Shown: one piece after another, positions 36,150 to 47,332 of the stretch | How the letters are laid out: each line of letters opens with the position of its first letter | Position numbering within the stretch: the stretch's first letter is position 1 | Origin: Calonectria ilicicola | Lineage: Eukaryota; Ascomycota; Sordariomycetes; Hypocreales; Nectriaceae | Length of the DNA: 64,000 nucleotides | Assembly (NCBI GenBank): GCA_020809705.1 | Contig: CP085833.1 | Location: forward strand, 186,001-250,000 | Direction of reading: 5' to 3' | Made by a program: the position numbers and the translations under genes | Notes under the pieces: model-generated | The model's database searches: none | What the model saw: only the letters and a program-made list of their open reading frames with translations | Told to the model about the DNA's origin: nothing

Positions 36150-36840
36150 ATGACTGAACCAAGCACCTCAGGGCCCTCAACGACCTTGGGCCGAAAAGTG
36201 ATGAAAGTATCGGTGCCATACGATTTCGCAAAAGCGAATGAAGAGTATTCTCGGAAGCGTAAGGTAAACCCGGAACAGCTTAGTTTTGGACCACGATCCA
36301 GAACTGTCATCATCACTTGTGTCGATTCTCGATCAAGTCCAGAACATTTCTATGAGCTTGAGGAAAACGAGGCGATCGTCATTCGCAACGGAGGAGGAAG
36401 GACAAACGATCCCGGGGCAATTCGATCTCTTGCGATAATCCAAGCCACCAGTGACCTGGAGGAGATTAGAGTTGTTCATCATGCGAGTCAGTATCCGAAA
36501 CCCTCGTGCACATCACCTAATTATCCCACTGACATCAACTATTCAAGACTGTGGCTCCCTGTTTTACACAGATAAATGGGCAAGAGACATAGTATCCGCC
36601 AATGATTCCCGAGCCCCTGCCGGAGCTTACAAAGAAGGTGCGGGCTTCTGGGTACAAAATATTTCCTTTTTGCCCTTTTGTCGCACGGGGCATGAGGAAT
36701 CTGATGCAGAAATTGTCAAGAATAGCGTGAAGCAGGATGTAATGTATCTACGAAGCCATCCACTCATTAAACAGTCGATCTTGATCACCGGGTGGTTTTA
36801 TAATCTGTCTACGGGTCTAGTGGAGGGAGTAGCATGTTAA
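36150..36840 (+). CDS. Beta-class carbonic anhydrase-like protein (copy 2)
   Basis: A 209-aa protein, exons 36150-36486 and 36548-36840. It has CVDSR, RNGGGR and, after splicing, HHANCGSLF; the zinc-binding Cys, Asp, His and Cys are all kept, while the Asp next to the last Cys in copy 1 is Asn here. An in-frame ATG at 36099 would add 17 residues; 36150 is preferred because its purine-rich context is better and it gives an N-terminus like family members. The intron is at the same site and phase as in copy 1, so the pair arose by duplication. The C-terminus has the matching ITGWFYNLSTGLVEGV block. Divergent from copy 1; the next gene is a P450 on the opposite strand. Confidence 0.87.
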
Positions 36841-37235
36841 AGCCGCTTATCTCGCTGGTATTAAACAATTTCATATGCAGCCAATTTAATTAGCCATTGT
36901 GTAACTTGAGCATCAAGAAAATGTAGAGATTTCATGAATTAATACTTGGACAGTAAACCTCCTTTATTCGAAATGTTCAAAATTCTAAGATGGTCGGCTG
37001 CGATAAATGATATACCTATCCAGAATTTCTTATGTATGAAAATGGGATTTCTAATAACAATAATCGATGCAGCTGTATTAATAGGTGCTCCCTTCTTGGT
37101 TGAGCTGGTTCTTACATTTAGAAAAGAAAAATCGATGGAAATGGTCTACATTATGAGCGGATAAGAATTTGACAACTCATTCTAGACTTAATAAAGTAAA
37201 AACAAACATTTCGTTTCCATTCTATATGCTCTTTC
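36841..37235. other. Convergent intergenic region
   Basis: 395 bp, AT-rich, between the stop codons of the second carbonic anhydrase and the P450. No gene recognised. Confidence 0.45.
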
Positions 37236-38911
37236 TCAACTAGGTTTGTTTCGGCGTTCGAGTTTTACCAAGAGCTTTCCCTTGAGCTCCGCTATCCCAC
37301 AGCTTACGGTCGGGGCTAGGCTAGGTCGACATTTCACGCTATCTTGAAATAACACGGTCCTCTCGACTGGCTCTATATTGTATCGATGCGCGAGCGTGGC
37401 GACCAGCTTGGAAATTTCTGCGATGGCGATATTCCTCCCGATGCAAGCTCTATGGCCGTACCCAAATGGAATCAGGCTAGAAATGCAGTCGTAATTTGCA
37501 TTCAACCACCTCTCTGGCCTGAAATTTTCCAAATCTGGACCAAATATGTCTTCGTTATGGTGAATGACGTGATTGCAAACACTGACATCCGTTCCACCCG
37601 GTACAAATGATCCGGCAATAATTTCGCCTCCAGTTGGTACAACTCGCACTAGTGGCGTAACAAACACGGGACTAATTCTAAAACCCTCCGTGATTGAGGA
37701 TTGCAGGTATTTCAGACCAGCTAATACACTGAATGGCGTTGCAGTGGGGTTAGAACTTGACCAAGACGAATCAAGTTCGTTTCTCAGGTTTCGCATTGTT
37801 TCCGGGTTGTTGATCAAATACCACAGCAGCAATGTTGTACTTGTGGACGTAGTGTATGAGCCGGCAACTATGAATCCAAATTCTTCCGTTTGAACATCAA
37901 CAATATCGAAAGCTCGACCACTTGAATCATGGCCTGTCTCTAATTCATCCAAAAGCTGACCAAGAAGATCAGGTCTTTCGGAGATGGTATTCTGTCTGGC
38001 ATTAACACATTCAACTACTCTCTGAAGACACAGTTAGCCTCTCTAAGAACAGAAAGGGACGCGTTCCGACCTCTTTAAGCTGTGCTCTGCCAGCGACTAA
38101 CTTCCGTAGGGAGCTTAGTGGAAACATGGCTGTAATCTTACTAATGTAAGGCAAAGTCCAAGGGATGTGTCCTAGAACGGTAGATAGAAGAATCTGGGAT
38201 AACTAATTAGTAACTTAAATAGGTGAATAAATGACTGTGTATATGACACATACATGCTCTTTCAAAGAAGGCATTCTCTCCTCCAACCCGGTGTCGAGAC
38301 ATCCAAAAGGTTGGGCAAAAGCAAGTTCTCCCAGGACGTCAATAACAAAGAATGCAATCCATAATTTCAGATCAATTACTTCGCCTGTTTTGGCCGCACT
38401 ATCAAGCCTTGTGGTAAGCTTTACCATGCATTCATCCATATACACTTCCATCTTGCTGATAGACTGAGCAGAGAAGCTCCTAGCGACTGCTCGTCTTCTT
38501 GCAGAATGAACATCTTCATCTCGTGTTCCGAAAATGTTCGGTCTTAGAGCCACAAATGCATCGTAGAAGGTGCTAGTGACAAATGGAATCAGGGCAATGC
38601 ACAGGGACTAATCTTGAGACATACCTTTTCTGATATCTGCGTTCAGACCCATGAATAGTCTTTACGGCACTGGCATTACTAAAGTCCAAATGGTTCGGTC
38701 CAATTCGGATGATCTCTCCATGATGATTGTGTAGTTCCAATAGCACCTTCTCCAGATCACCTCGCCATGTGTGGTATGCTTTCCAGAGATTTGTAAAGGA
38801 AGCGATCAAAGGGCCGGGAAACCTAGCAAGTGGGTGCAGAACACGAATATACAACATCAGGCCAAGCGAAAACAGGAGGAATAATTGCAAGGAAATTGAA
38901 GAGATCATCAT
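37236..38911 (-). CDS. Cytochrome P450, secondary-metabolism type
   Basis: ER-anchored monooxygenase of 504 aa. Exons: 38911-38625, 38572-38254, 38193-38071 and 38021-37236. An N-terminal membrane helix (LQLFLLFSLGLMLYIRVL) is followed by the PLARFPGP hinge. The I-helix is GFIVAGSYTTSTSTTLLLW, with Ser-Tyr-Thr in place of the common Gly-x-Asp/Glu-Thr-Thr. EGFR is the ExxR motif, FRPERW the PERF region and FGYGHRACIGRNIA the haem-binding loop. The start at 38911 gives a normal anchor; an upstream in-frame ATG at 38986 would add 25 residues. It is divergent from the FMO gene and shares with it a promoter carrying motif copy A. The substrate is unknown; grouping with FMO, esterase and carbonic anhydrases points to an oxidative pathway. 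Confidence 0.88.
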
Positions 38912-39432
38912 TGTATACAATGGCAAATTGTCAAGTCTCCTTATTGTCACTGAGGCCAGAAGGACCAGTCCATTAGTGTCAAACAAGAATGCGTGGTGTT
39001 AATATCATCAGTGGTCTCTTCTCCAGTAAATGATATATATCGAGTATTTGATTTCTTTTTCTTTCCCTTTCTTCTTTAATTCGGAGTTAGTCAGGCCGTC
39101 GTGCCCGAAACTTCTCACCAAATTGATGCAGGTTGCGACGATGTTCCACCTTTGGCGCCACCACCGGAATTCCGGCGGGTGGTCACAATAAGCCGGATTA
39201 CAATTTTTTGAAGTGTTAAGCATTTCAGCTGATCCACCTGATCTCCGATATACCCCGCAGACATCAAAAGCATGTCAACAATGCTAGACGAAATTTTGAT
39301 GCACTCTATGCCAAATATTAAAAGCCAGAATGTCGGGTACTATTGTGTGAGGAAAGCTATATGCGTATGGAGGTGAAGAGCCGCGGCACAATTTTAAATC
39401 AATCCCCTTTTTACTCTTTTCTAGACCCAAAA
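38912..39432. promoter_or_regulatory. Divergent promoter of P450 and FMO genes
   Basis: 521 bp with motif copy A near the centre (39154-39176), about 245-255 bp from each ATG. No gene. Confidence 0.6.
39154..39176. promoter_or_regulatory. Shared promoter motif, copy A
   Basis: The core GCCACCACCGGAATTCCG lies within a GGCGCC...GGC frame and includes the palindrome CCGGAATTCCGG. It matches copy B in 17 of 18 core positions. Confidence 0.65.
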
Positions 39433-41839
39433 ATGACTCGTTCCAATACCTTGGCTGCAAATCTAGCGGAACTCCCAGGAGACCTCCCAGTCAGCAAACA
39501 CTCACACGATGTCGATCTAATTATGGTGGCGAGCCTGTTCGCAGAAAGCTTGCCAGCTATACACTTTGAAAGCTTGCACGAAAATGTAATTTGGCGAGAT
39601 ATGGTCGCGTTGACGGGGACATTCAGAACCCTTTATTCGCAAAGCATTGTTTACAAAGCGTGGTCTGAGCTGTGCAAATTACGCCAGCCAAAGCGGTTTG
39701 TCATTGATCCCAAGCTTACACGAATCGTAAATGTTGAGTCGAAATATTCTTGGATTGACATTGGCTTTACTTTTGAAACCACAGCTACAGAACCGTTTGT
39801 CTGGTGTTCTGGATATTTCTCCGTATTCATGGGCTCCGATGGTTCTTGGAAGATATGGATGATTCGAACTATGCTAGAGAATCTCATCGGGTGTCCAAAC
39901 GTCGAAGTTCTTAATGTTAAAACTGGTCAACCAAATAAGTCGAGCGATGATACCAATCATTCCAACAGAACCCATGGACCTGGCTCTCGTCTCAAGAATG
40001 GCCATTTTGCATGCATCATCGTTGGTGGTGGGCAAGCAGGCCTTAGCGTCGCTGGATACTTGCAGGCGCTTGATGTGTCTTATGTTGTGTTGGACAAGTA
40101 TCCGAACATCAGAGACAGTTGGCACATGCGTTACAATTCGGTCAAGTGTTTGTACTAGCTTCTCAAATACGATGTGGTGGTGCTAATTGAAATGAAGTAC
40201 ACACGGCTCGGGAATACGGTACGCATTCCAGAATATACTCTATCTCATATCGACTATCCTGACATATATGTTGCAGCTCACCTTCCTTTCGGGAGACTTT
40301 ATGGTCCAGATCTCCCAGAATTCTTGACTCGGGACCACGTTGCCGAGGGCCATAGGAGATTTGCTAAAAGATATGACATAGTATGTTTTTTGACCATATC
40401 TTTGATTGCTACTAACTGGCGAAAATAGAATATTAAATGTGGCACAGAGCTTCTTAGTAGTTCTTGATCACATATGAATGAGGTTTGGACCTGTCAAGTA
40501 CAGCAATCTAATAATTTATATACTCTCACTTCATCCCACGTTGTGTTTGCCATAGGAGCCGGATCTAGCCAACCTAAGATGCCGAATTATCCCGATGAGG
40601 TTGAGTCTCTGCTTTTATAATTAGAGTTCAGAACTAAGAGGTAATTTAGGGTTTTTTCCGTGGCAAAGCATTGCATTCTGTCGATTACAAGTCCGCAAAA
40701 AGCTGGAGCGGTCTCAAAGGAGTGGTTATAGGGACAGCGAATACCGGTACGTCATCTTTCTGAAAGCCCGCTTCCAGTATCGCTTACAAATTTGCTTCAC
40801 TCTAGCCCATAATATCGCCAGTGATATGGTTGCGGCTGGTCTTGAATCGGTTACTATGGTTCAGAGGAGTGCAACCTGTAAAACTGCTCACGAAAATCTT
40901 GATGAGTGAAAACTAAATCGTCCATAGGGGTTTTACCGGCGGATCATTACCTAACCAGTACTTCTGGTAAGCTTCAATCAATTAATAATACAGTTTTTGG
41001 TTGTTTAATATTGGCTAGCAATGTATAACTCGACAACACCCACCGAATTAGGTGACCGAATAAATTTCTGTTGCCCATTGGCGATATCACGAAAGATTGC
41101 TATGGCTAAACTTCATGCATTAGCAAGAGAGGATAGCGCACGATTTGATGCTTTGGAAAAAGCAGGTTTCAATCTTGAGCGCTTTGGTGACATCACATCT
41201 GTGCTGTACGAGAAACTTGGTGGACATTACGTTGATGTCGGCACATCAGCTCAAATATCTAAAGGAATGGTTAGTATGCACCTCATTCATTATACTTCGA
41301 TAAACGTCATTTCCTGATCCCACCCCAATCCACAATCTGTCTCTATTCATTCTAGAAAATTATTTGAAGATATTCTAACAATAGCCTCAAACGGTATGCT
41401 TAGATTAAAGTCAAATCAGATGCCATTCCCCTTCATTACACAGCTAGTGGGCTCATGTTTAACGACGGCTCTGAATTGGAGGCAGATGTGATTGTTTTTG
41501 CAACAGGATTTGTGGCGAATATGAAGGACCTCGTTCGAGACTACGTCGGGGACCCCGTTGCAGATAAAATCGACGACTTTTGGGGCATAGACGCCGAAGG
41601 GGAACTGAGGGGCGCTTTCAAATACCCAGGTCGTAAGTTACATATTTGTTGCCGAGCCTCTCACAGTACCTCTATTTTAGTGCTCATACAAAGCATCCAC
41701 CTGGTTACTAACTGCCCATGCAGATCCGGGAATCTGGTTTACTGGCGGTACGATTGGGCATGCGAGATTTTTTGGCCGATTTATCGCCCTCCAGATCAAA
41801 GCTGCTTTAATGGGAACGCCGTTCATCCGATATAAATAG
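39433..41839 (+). CDS. SnoaL-domain flavin-containing monooxygenase with one in-frame TGA
   Basis: Ten exons: 39433-40147, 40198-40218, 40277-40380, 40429-40599, 40650-40746, 40806-40877, 40928-40966, 41019-41269, 41404-41632 and 41724-41839, equivalent to 604 codons. The N-terminal ~190 residues form an NTF2/SnoaL-like domain. Next come the FAD fold IIVGGGQAGLSVAGYL, SVKLHTAREYAHLPFGRLY (over two introns and a 21-nt exon), GVVIGTANTAHNIASDM for NADP and IVFATGFVANMKD, ending near TGGTIGHARFFGRF. Codon 293 is TGA (40465-40467), between LLSSS and SHMNEVWT, where Trp would fit. No GT-AG intron removes it. Everything else is intact, so this is a recent single-base loss, a sequencing error or, less likely, read-through. 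The start at 39433 was chosen over 39343 by N-terminal fit. Confidence 0.75.
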
Positions 41840-42256
41840 CTCCCAGCATGTACAAGAAAAATAATTAAACTCTAGATGCAGTATAAGATTCTTGGAGTTT
41901 TATGGACATCTTTTATCGTCCGCTTCAGTTCCATATAATATCCAACATTTATGCCCCTCAGGTTGTGAATGTTCGCAACATTCTCTATTGCGCAAATTAG
42001 TCTAAATCTATACATCAATGGATTCATTGATATGTACTCGTCCATTTTTTTAATTATTTTACTAGCTGTTCTTGGGGGCTTACCATACAATTTTGAAGAT
42101 AAAAAAAAGGATCCGGATTTATTGGGGAGATAATACCATTATTCATATCTAAACCTAGAACGTCAATCTCAGATTAATAATTTCCGCAACTACCTATTCT
42201 AATAGGATGGTTTGTATTTAACCCAATTTACTTATCCACGATACCGATTTTCATTT
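41840..42256. other. Convergent intergenic region
   Basis: 417 bp, AT-rich, between the FMO and esterase stop codons; no gene recognised. Confidence 0.45.
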
Positions 42257-43186
42257 CTAAAAGCTATCTAAAATGGATAGAATCCTATAAGCCCAATCCT
42301 CCTCTACAGTAATTCCCGTACCTAAAGCCAGAGGAGGGCTTATATGATTATGACCTTTTGCATTCAGATATCTTATGATCACATGAGGAATATATTCCAA
42401 TTCCTTGATGAAATCCTGGCCAGCTCTTAGAATATCATTCGGGTCCAACTCGCTGTCAACAACCAGGATAGGCGGCCATTCCGTTGATGCCAATTGTCCT
42501 GTCTCTGCGCATCTTCGTACTGATATGATTGGCGAGTTATCATCAACATTATCTCCCAGATATAGAGCCAATCTTTGTCTTAGATCCAAACTAAAATTGG
42601 TGAAATGATAAGGAACTCCAAGAAGTATAACGCTAGCTAACTTGGGACCACCATCCTCTTGCATAATAGAGCGTCTTATCTGCTCGAAAGCTGGTTCAAA
42701 AAGCCAAGTGCAGACATGAACGCCCCCAGCGGAATTTCCAAGAATGTACAGCCTTCTGTTCTCCCTGGAGTATTTCTTTTTGATCCAATTCAGAGCCAGA
42801 GCTAGATCTTCCGCGCCGCTTGGAAATTTGGCATCGTGTTTAACGAGTCGGTAGTCAATAACGATGGTTTCAAAACCCGCGTTCTGGGAGAAAAAGTACC
42901 CTAAATTCTTATAGAATAAGGGATTTGCTTCGTCAATTTTATTTCCATGAATGAAACCGCCACCGTAGAGAAAGACAAGAATAGGCCGCAAGACGGTGGT
43001 TAGCGGAGTAGAGGGAGGTGGAGAGTAAATGTCGAGTTTTTGTCGTGGATTTACTCCATATCGATAAGTCCACAAAGATGTTGCCTCAATATTTGTGGCA
43101 TTTGCTTTCACGAGTGGCGCGTATGCATGTAGAGTTGGTGCAAGCACATCTGCGATACTTCTTCCAAATTGTGGGAGCTGATCCAT
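42257..43186 (-). CDS. Alpha/beta hydrolase-fold esterase
   Basis: Single-exon gene of 309 aa, complete. Nucleophile Ser in GNSAGGVH, probable acid in VVDSELDPND and His in AKGHNHIS. The oxyanion motif reads LYGGGFIHGN, with Tyr in place of the usual His of HGGG, a known variant in some fold-3 hydrolases. No secretion signal; probably cytosolic. Motif copy B lies 192 bp upstream of the ATG, linking this gene to the P450/FMO and carbonic anhydrase promoters. It may open a lactone or ester made by the FMO (Baeyer-Villiger type), but this is inference. Confidence 0.85.
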   Translation of the reverse strand: MDQLPQFGRSIADVLAPTLHAYAPLVKANATNIEATSLWTYRYGVNPRQKLDIYSPPPSTPLTTVLRPILVFLYGGGFIHGNKIDEANPLFYKNLGYFFSQNAGFETIVIDYRLVKHDAKFPSGAEDLALALNWIKKKYSRENRRLYILGNSAGGVHVCTWLFEPAFEQIRRSIMQEDGGPKLASVILLGVPYHFTNFSLDLRQRLALYLGDNVDDNSPIISVRRCAETGQLASTEWPPILVVDSELDPNDILRAGQDFIKELEYIPHVIIRYLNAKGHNHISPPLALGTGITVEEDWAYRILSILDSF

Positions 43187-43892
43187 GTTTCAAGTCATGA
43201 AGAAGGTATTTGTGAAATATGAAAAAGATCAATTTTGACACGAATCATTGCGCAGGTGACAATCATATTGTAACTTTCTTATATCAACCGATGCGAATGC
43301 TTGTGAGAGCTGCTTCCTGTGTGGGCCACTGTTGAAAACGCACCTGGAAATAAATTCCAAGAACTGTTATTCCCCGTGGCGGAGTTCCGGTGGTGGCACT
43401 GTTCGGAGAAACGAGTGGCTTGCTATTCCTTAAACGGACACCACCTTTGCCATGCTTTACTCTCCGATGCCGACAAACTTAATCAAAGCCGGAAATGCGG
43501 ATGCCATTAACTATTTTTCAATAAGAACACTATTTGACGCATGGATAAACTAGGACCCTCTAGCACCGACATTACGCATACACACGATTTGTACTTTGAG
43601 TCGTGCATGACAAAAGTTGGCCAAGATGGGTGCATCTTCGCCGAGATACTAAGGCATAAGATTGCAAGAATAAACCTGGGTCATGGTACCCAGAACTGAA
43701 AACGGTTCATTCCTCATGATACTGATAACATTACAACTTAAGCCCTCTCAAAATGTTCAGTTGTGCACAACGGAGTAATCATCTCTGGGGCCTGTGTTTG
43801 TAGAAGCACCAGAAGACTACTTCGACAATTACAATGCATGTTGCAGCAACTAAAAGGTTTTAATAGCTAACCAGGCTATAAGACTAGAGTGC
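43187..43892. promoter_or_regulatory. Esterase promoter region
   Basis: 706 bp upstream of the esterase and downstream of the methyltransferase stop. It contains motif copy B at 43378-43399. No gene recognised. Confidence 0.55.
43378..43399. promoter_or_regulatory. Shared promoter motif, copy B
   Basis: Read on the minus strand: GCCACCACCGGAACTCCG, inside GTGCC...CC. It differs from copy A by one base in the 18-base core. Confidence 0.65.
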
Positions 43893-45498
43893 TCAAACAC
43901 CGGGGGGTCGCTGGCCATAAACTACTTGACTTTGATATCATCAGTCTAATTCCAAGCCACAAAATGATGGATGCTTACATCTTCCAATATCCATGGATAG
44001 CCTTATTTCTAAGGTCATTTCGAACGCCCACCAGGAATAATTCCAGTTCATCAAGTTTCCAGTCGAGGGCTTTTGTGAAAAGCGCCAAACTAAGAGCTTG
44101 CAGTCCTTGCATGATATTCTCGTTCCCCCATGCGCCTAGATATCTTTAGTTAATGTCTTATCGGTATATTGAATAGACCCACCCAGTTCTTTGAGTTTTG
44201 GGTCCTTGGGCCAGGTATTCATGGGCCACTTGTACACCTTCTCGACGACATTTATGAATCCGGCATCTATCAACTGTTCTTTGTAATGCATGCCAGAGTC
44301 CAGACTACTCCCAAGTTTTGTGGCCGCATCATTCATCAACTTACTCCACTTATACACAGCCGAATCTTCCAACAAGGTACCATCATCTGATTCCATCGGG
44401 TAAATGGGATCAAGAAGTTCAATATAGCCACCAGGTGAGAGGTTTCTAGCATTTTATCAGAAAATGAGCTGTACTGTTCGACCTGATATACAGCCTACTG
44501 GAATGATTGACGGAATAGTTTAGGCCAGTCTGCGATAGAAGCCGAGAGCATTCGCATGTAGATGAAGTCGAATGGTTTGCTATACGCCCACTCTTGCTCA
44601 AGGTCATCGATATAGAATGATACATTTGGCGGAACACTGATGACGTCAGCTAAGCTCTCACATGTTGTCGTGGGAGCTTACAAAGAGGGTTGAATAGGAC
44701 TCAAGTCAACACCTATCACCTTTCCAGATATTAGCTGAGGTTGAAGCCTTTTCTTTTTAACCAAACCAACCTCTGTCTCCGGATGGTCATCCGCTATTGC
44801 TGTTAGCGTGGCTTTTGAGACATTGTTGAAACACACCAAAGTCTAGAGCCCAGATGCCTGTCCCACAGCCAGCATCGAGAACACGTCCAAGCGGCTTCTC
44901 TTTCCCAGCCGGAGAGATGTATAGACAATCACCAATTGTCAACAAACACATGTGGTGTTGAAGGTCTACAACATATTAGCAAAGTCGACGCATGCCAGTG
45001 CAGTAGGTGATGCGTTACCCAGGCGATCATTTTCCATCTATAAACTAGACGTTAATTAAGAAAGTTAAAATCGGATAGTGGACCGCAAACCTCGTCATTA
45101 GGGAGAATATATGCTAGTAGGAAACCTTTAAGCCGAAGCCGAGAGCGATAACGGGGTCACCTTACATCCTGCTTTGTATGCCTGATACGTACGGCCATTT
45201 TCAAGTCGATATTTCAGGATACTGGAGGCCAGTGAAGTGGTATCACTGTATACAGAGGGCTTAATTCAGAATTTCATGTTAGATCGGAAGTCTTGTGTGC
45301 TTCAGCATTAGATTTACCTCATCAAGCACTGAATCATGGTCATCAGGCACCGGCTGACGAGTCAGATCCAAAACAACAAGCGGTTCTCCATTCCGCAGCA
45401 TTGAAATTACTCACGTCGGCATTTGAACCAACGGACTGGGCCTCGAGGGGTTGTGTCTCGGTAGGCGTATCCTGACTGGTCGGAGGATTTTCGGTCAT
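43893..45498 (-). CDS. LaeA-like SAM-dependent methyltransferase, 12 exons
   Basis: A 346-aa protein built from exons 45498-45415, 45353-45318, 45259-45166, 45113-45091, 45037-45019, 44965-44837, 44793-44771, 44719-44682, 44636-44499, 44445-44183, 44135-43979 and 43929-43893. All junctions are GT-AG and the sum is in frame. The conserved order is SDTTSLASSILKYRLENGRT, YILPNDEMENDRLDLQHH, motif I LDAGCGTGIWALDF, VIGVDLSPIQPSF, NLSPGGYIELLDP, AWGNENIMQGLQALSL and YWKIQVVYGQRP. This is the family of the velvet-complex protein LaeA and its many paralogs. Members are common in metabolite clusters, some as tailoring enzymes and some as regulators. Exons of 19, 23 and 23 nt make this gene unusually fragmented. 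Its own promoter lacks the shared CCACCACC motif. Confidence 0.85.
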
Positions 45499-46152
45499 GG
45501 TGCGTATTTCGGCCGCGGTTCAATTCAAGGCTTCAGAACACACTACAGAGAATTAGCTTTCAATCGACACAAAATTTGATGATCACCAAGGATGTCGTGT
45601 CGAGCTTAACCCCGCATCTAGGCGATAAAACTAACGACGGTCAAAGCGTGACCTTGCAAGGGCTGAGCGAATGCGACTCTATTACGTGGGATTGCTGTTC
45701 CCAACTCCCCGGTCAGCCCGCTTCGCTCCCTTAGCGTGTCGAGAGACTATTGGACGGTGCCAACACGGGTCAGTTGTTTCCCAATGAGGGTATACCGACA
45801 AGCCGAGTTGGGCATGATTTGCAATCGCTATGACCCATTGAGTCCGAGGTTTAGGCGTCGATCACCCCGCGTTGAATTTTTTTCGCGGGCGCTTCACTTT
45901 TACCAGCCTGAATGAGGTTGCTGAGGGCTAAACCCAGGCTGAACCGGTATTCAAGAACGCCGATTTATGTTGACACCGACACTTTGCAATATGACAACCA
46001 AAGTCAAGTGCAGTAGAATTAGAAAACACGAAGCCAGCACAACCAGAACTTCTCCTCAATATAATTTGACATTATTTTTTATTTAGCTATTCTACGCCAC
46101 TGTCATACTTCATGAGCCCATCATCACGCCTGTCGCGTGTATTAAGTAACCC
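45499..46152. other. Intergenic region
   Basis: Promoter of the methyltransferase and 3' flank of the DUF3712 gene; GC-richer around 45,640-45,960. No gene or repeat recognised. Confidence 0.45.
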
Positions 46153-47332
46153 TTAACTATCGCTACAGGCAACAGTCATATTAAGAGATTTCTTGAGAAT
46201 TTCTCTGATATCGATCTCAGTCGCTAGGTTTGAAGCCTGGAACGCGCCTTCAAAATACGGCAAATGTTCACCTTCATTTATAACACTGTGGACTTGCAAC
46301 TCCAAAGGTAGGATACCGGTTTCGCAGATAGGCTTCTGTGTGACACCGACAAGCAGAGCTTCTGTGCTAAGGTTAGCACGAATAGATGCGTTGTTGGATC
46401 CCGGTTCCAAGGTCAGGTTGTCAATAAATGCTTGTCCGATAGCTGTCCCATTGACTATAGTATTGAACGTAACAATTCCCTGAACACTTGGTAAATAAAT
46501 GTACAAATTTCATCAAAGCAGGATATACTCACAAACTCAGCACTGAGAATGGACGGGTTAGGAACAGTAACAAAACCGTGCAGGTTATCTCCTCTGGCAT
46601 CATTTTTAGCGGAGACTGTAGCTTCAGTCACCTTTAAACCTTCAAAGCGATTCACACCTTTACACTTGTCAATAAGATGCAAGTTGCATAGACATTAATG
46701 GGACCATACCAATGAGCTCCAATGTTTTCTTCATGGTGACACCAAATTTCTTCGAGATTCCATTGACATGAAACTTTGTTTTGCCTTTCAGAGTCACTCG
46801 CGCAGACGTCCTGCCCAGCAGCCAACTAGCAAAGGTGGTCACGGCATCCTCGTTCTCTATTTCAATATCCTGTGTGAGGTTGATTGATTGGCGAGATTTT
46901 GCTGATAATTGAGGCAAGTTGACGTGTAGGAATGGGGTGTGAGGTTCCAGGTCTTCGAGATACAGCTCAGCTGTGAAGGGTGAGATTTGAGCTTTGATAC
47001 CGCCCGTATTCACTCGCATCGTAGCGTCAATGCCAACGTGAAAAGTCTTTTCACGGGTACGAGACAGCACCATTCTATCCAACTCGATTTTTGCTTCGTT
47101 CAGTTTGTCTTGCGCAATGTTTGGAATTCCGACAAAAATGCTAGATTGCTTAGCATAGCTATGGTTATGGAAAATATAGCACTCACAACAAGGGCACAAC
47201 CAAAACCACAATACAAATCAAACCGATCAAGTATGCCCACCAAAACTTTTTAAAATGAGCTAGACAAGTGGTTCTCTTTTTGGGCTTTTCAGTAGCCTGT
47301 TCAAAATGAGATGCTTCGGGCTTGTCGCTCAT
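46153..47332 (-). CDS. DUF3712-family membrane protein
   Basis: A 342-aa protein. Exons: 47332-47187, 47140-46710, 46657-46533 and 46479-46153. A basic cytosolic N-terminus (KPKKRTTCLAHFKKFWW) leads into one membrane helix (YLIGLICIVVLVVPLF). A long extracytosolic beta-rich domain follows with repeated short segments (HVGIDATMRVN, HVNGISKKFGV and VNGTAIGQAFIDNL), the pattern of fungal DUF3712 proteins, which are LEA-2/pre-pilin-like single-pass proteins of unknown role, probably at the vacuole or cell surface. Intact. Not clearly part of a cluster. Confidence 0.82.

Noticed and set aside
40156..40158. TAG stop in the FMO reading near SVKCLY
   Set aside because: It lies inside a 50-nt GT-AG intron (40148-40197); removing that intron and the next restores SVKLHTAREYAHLPFGRLY.
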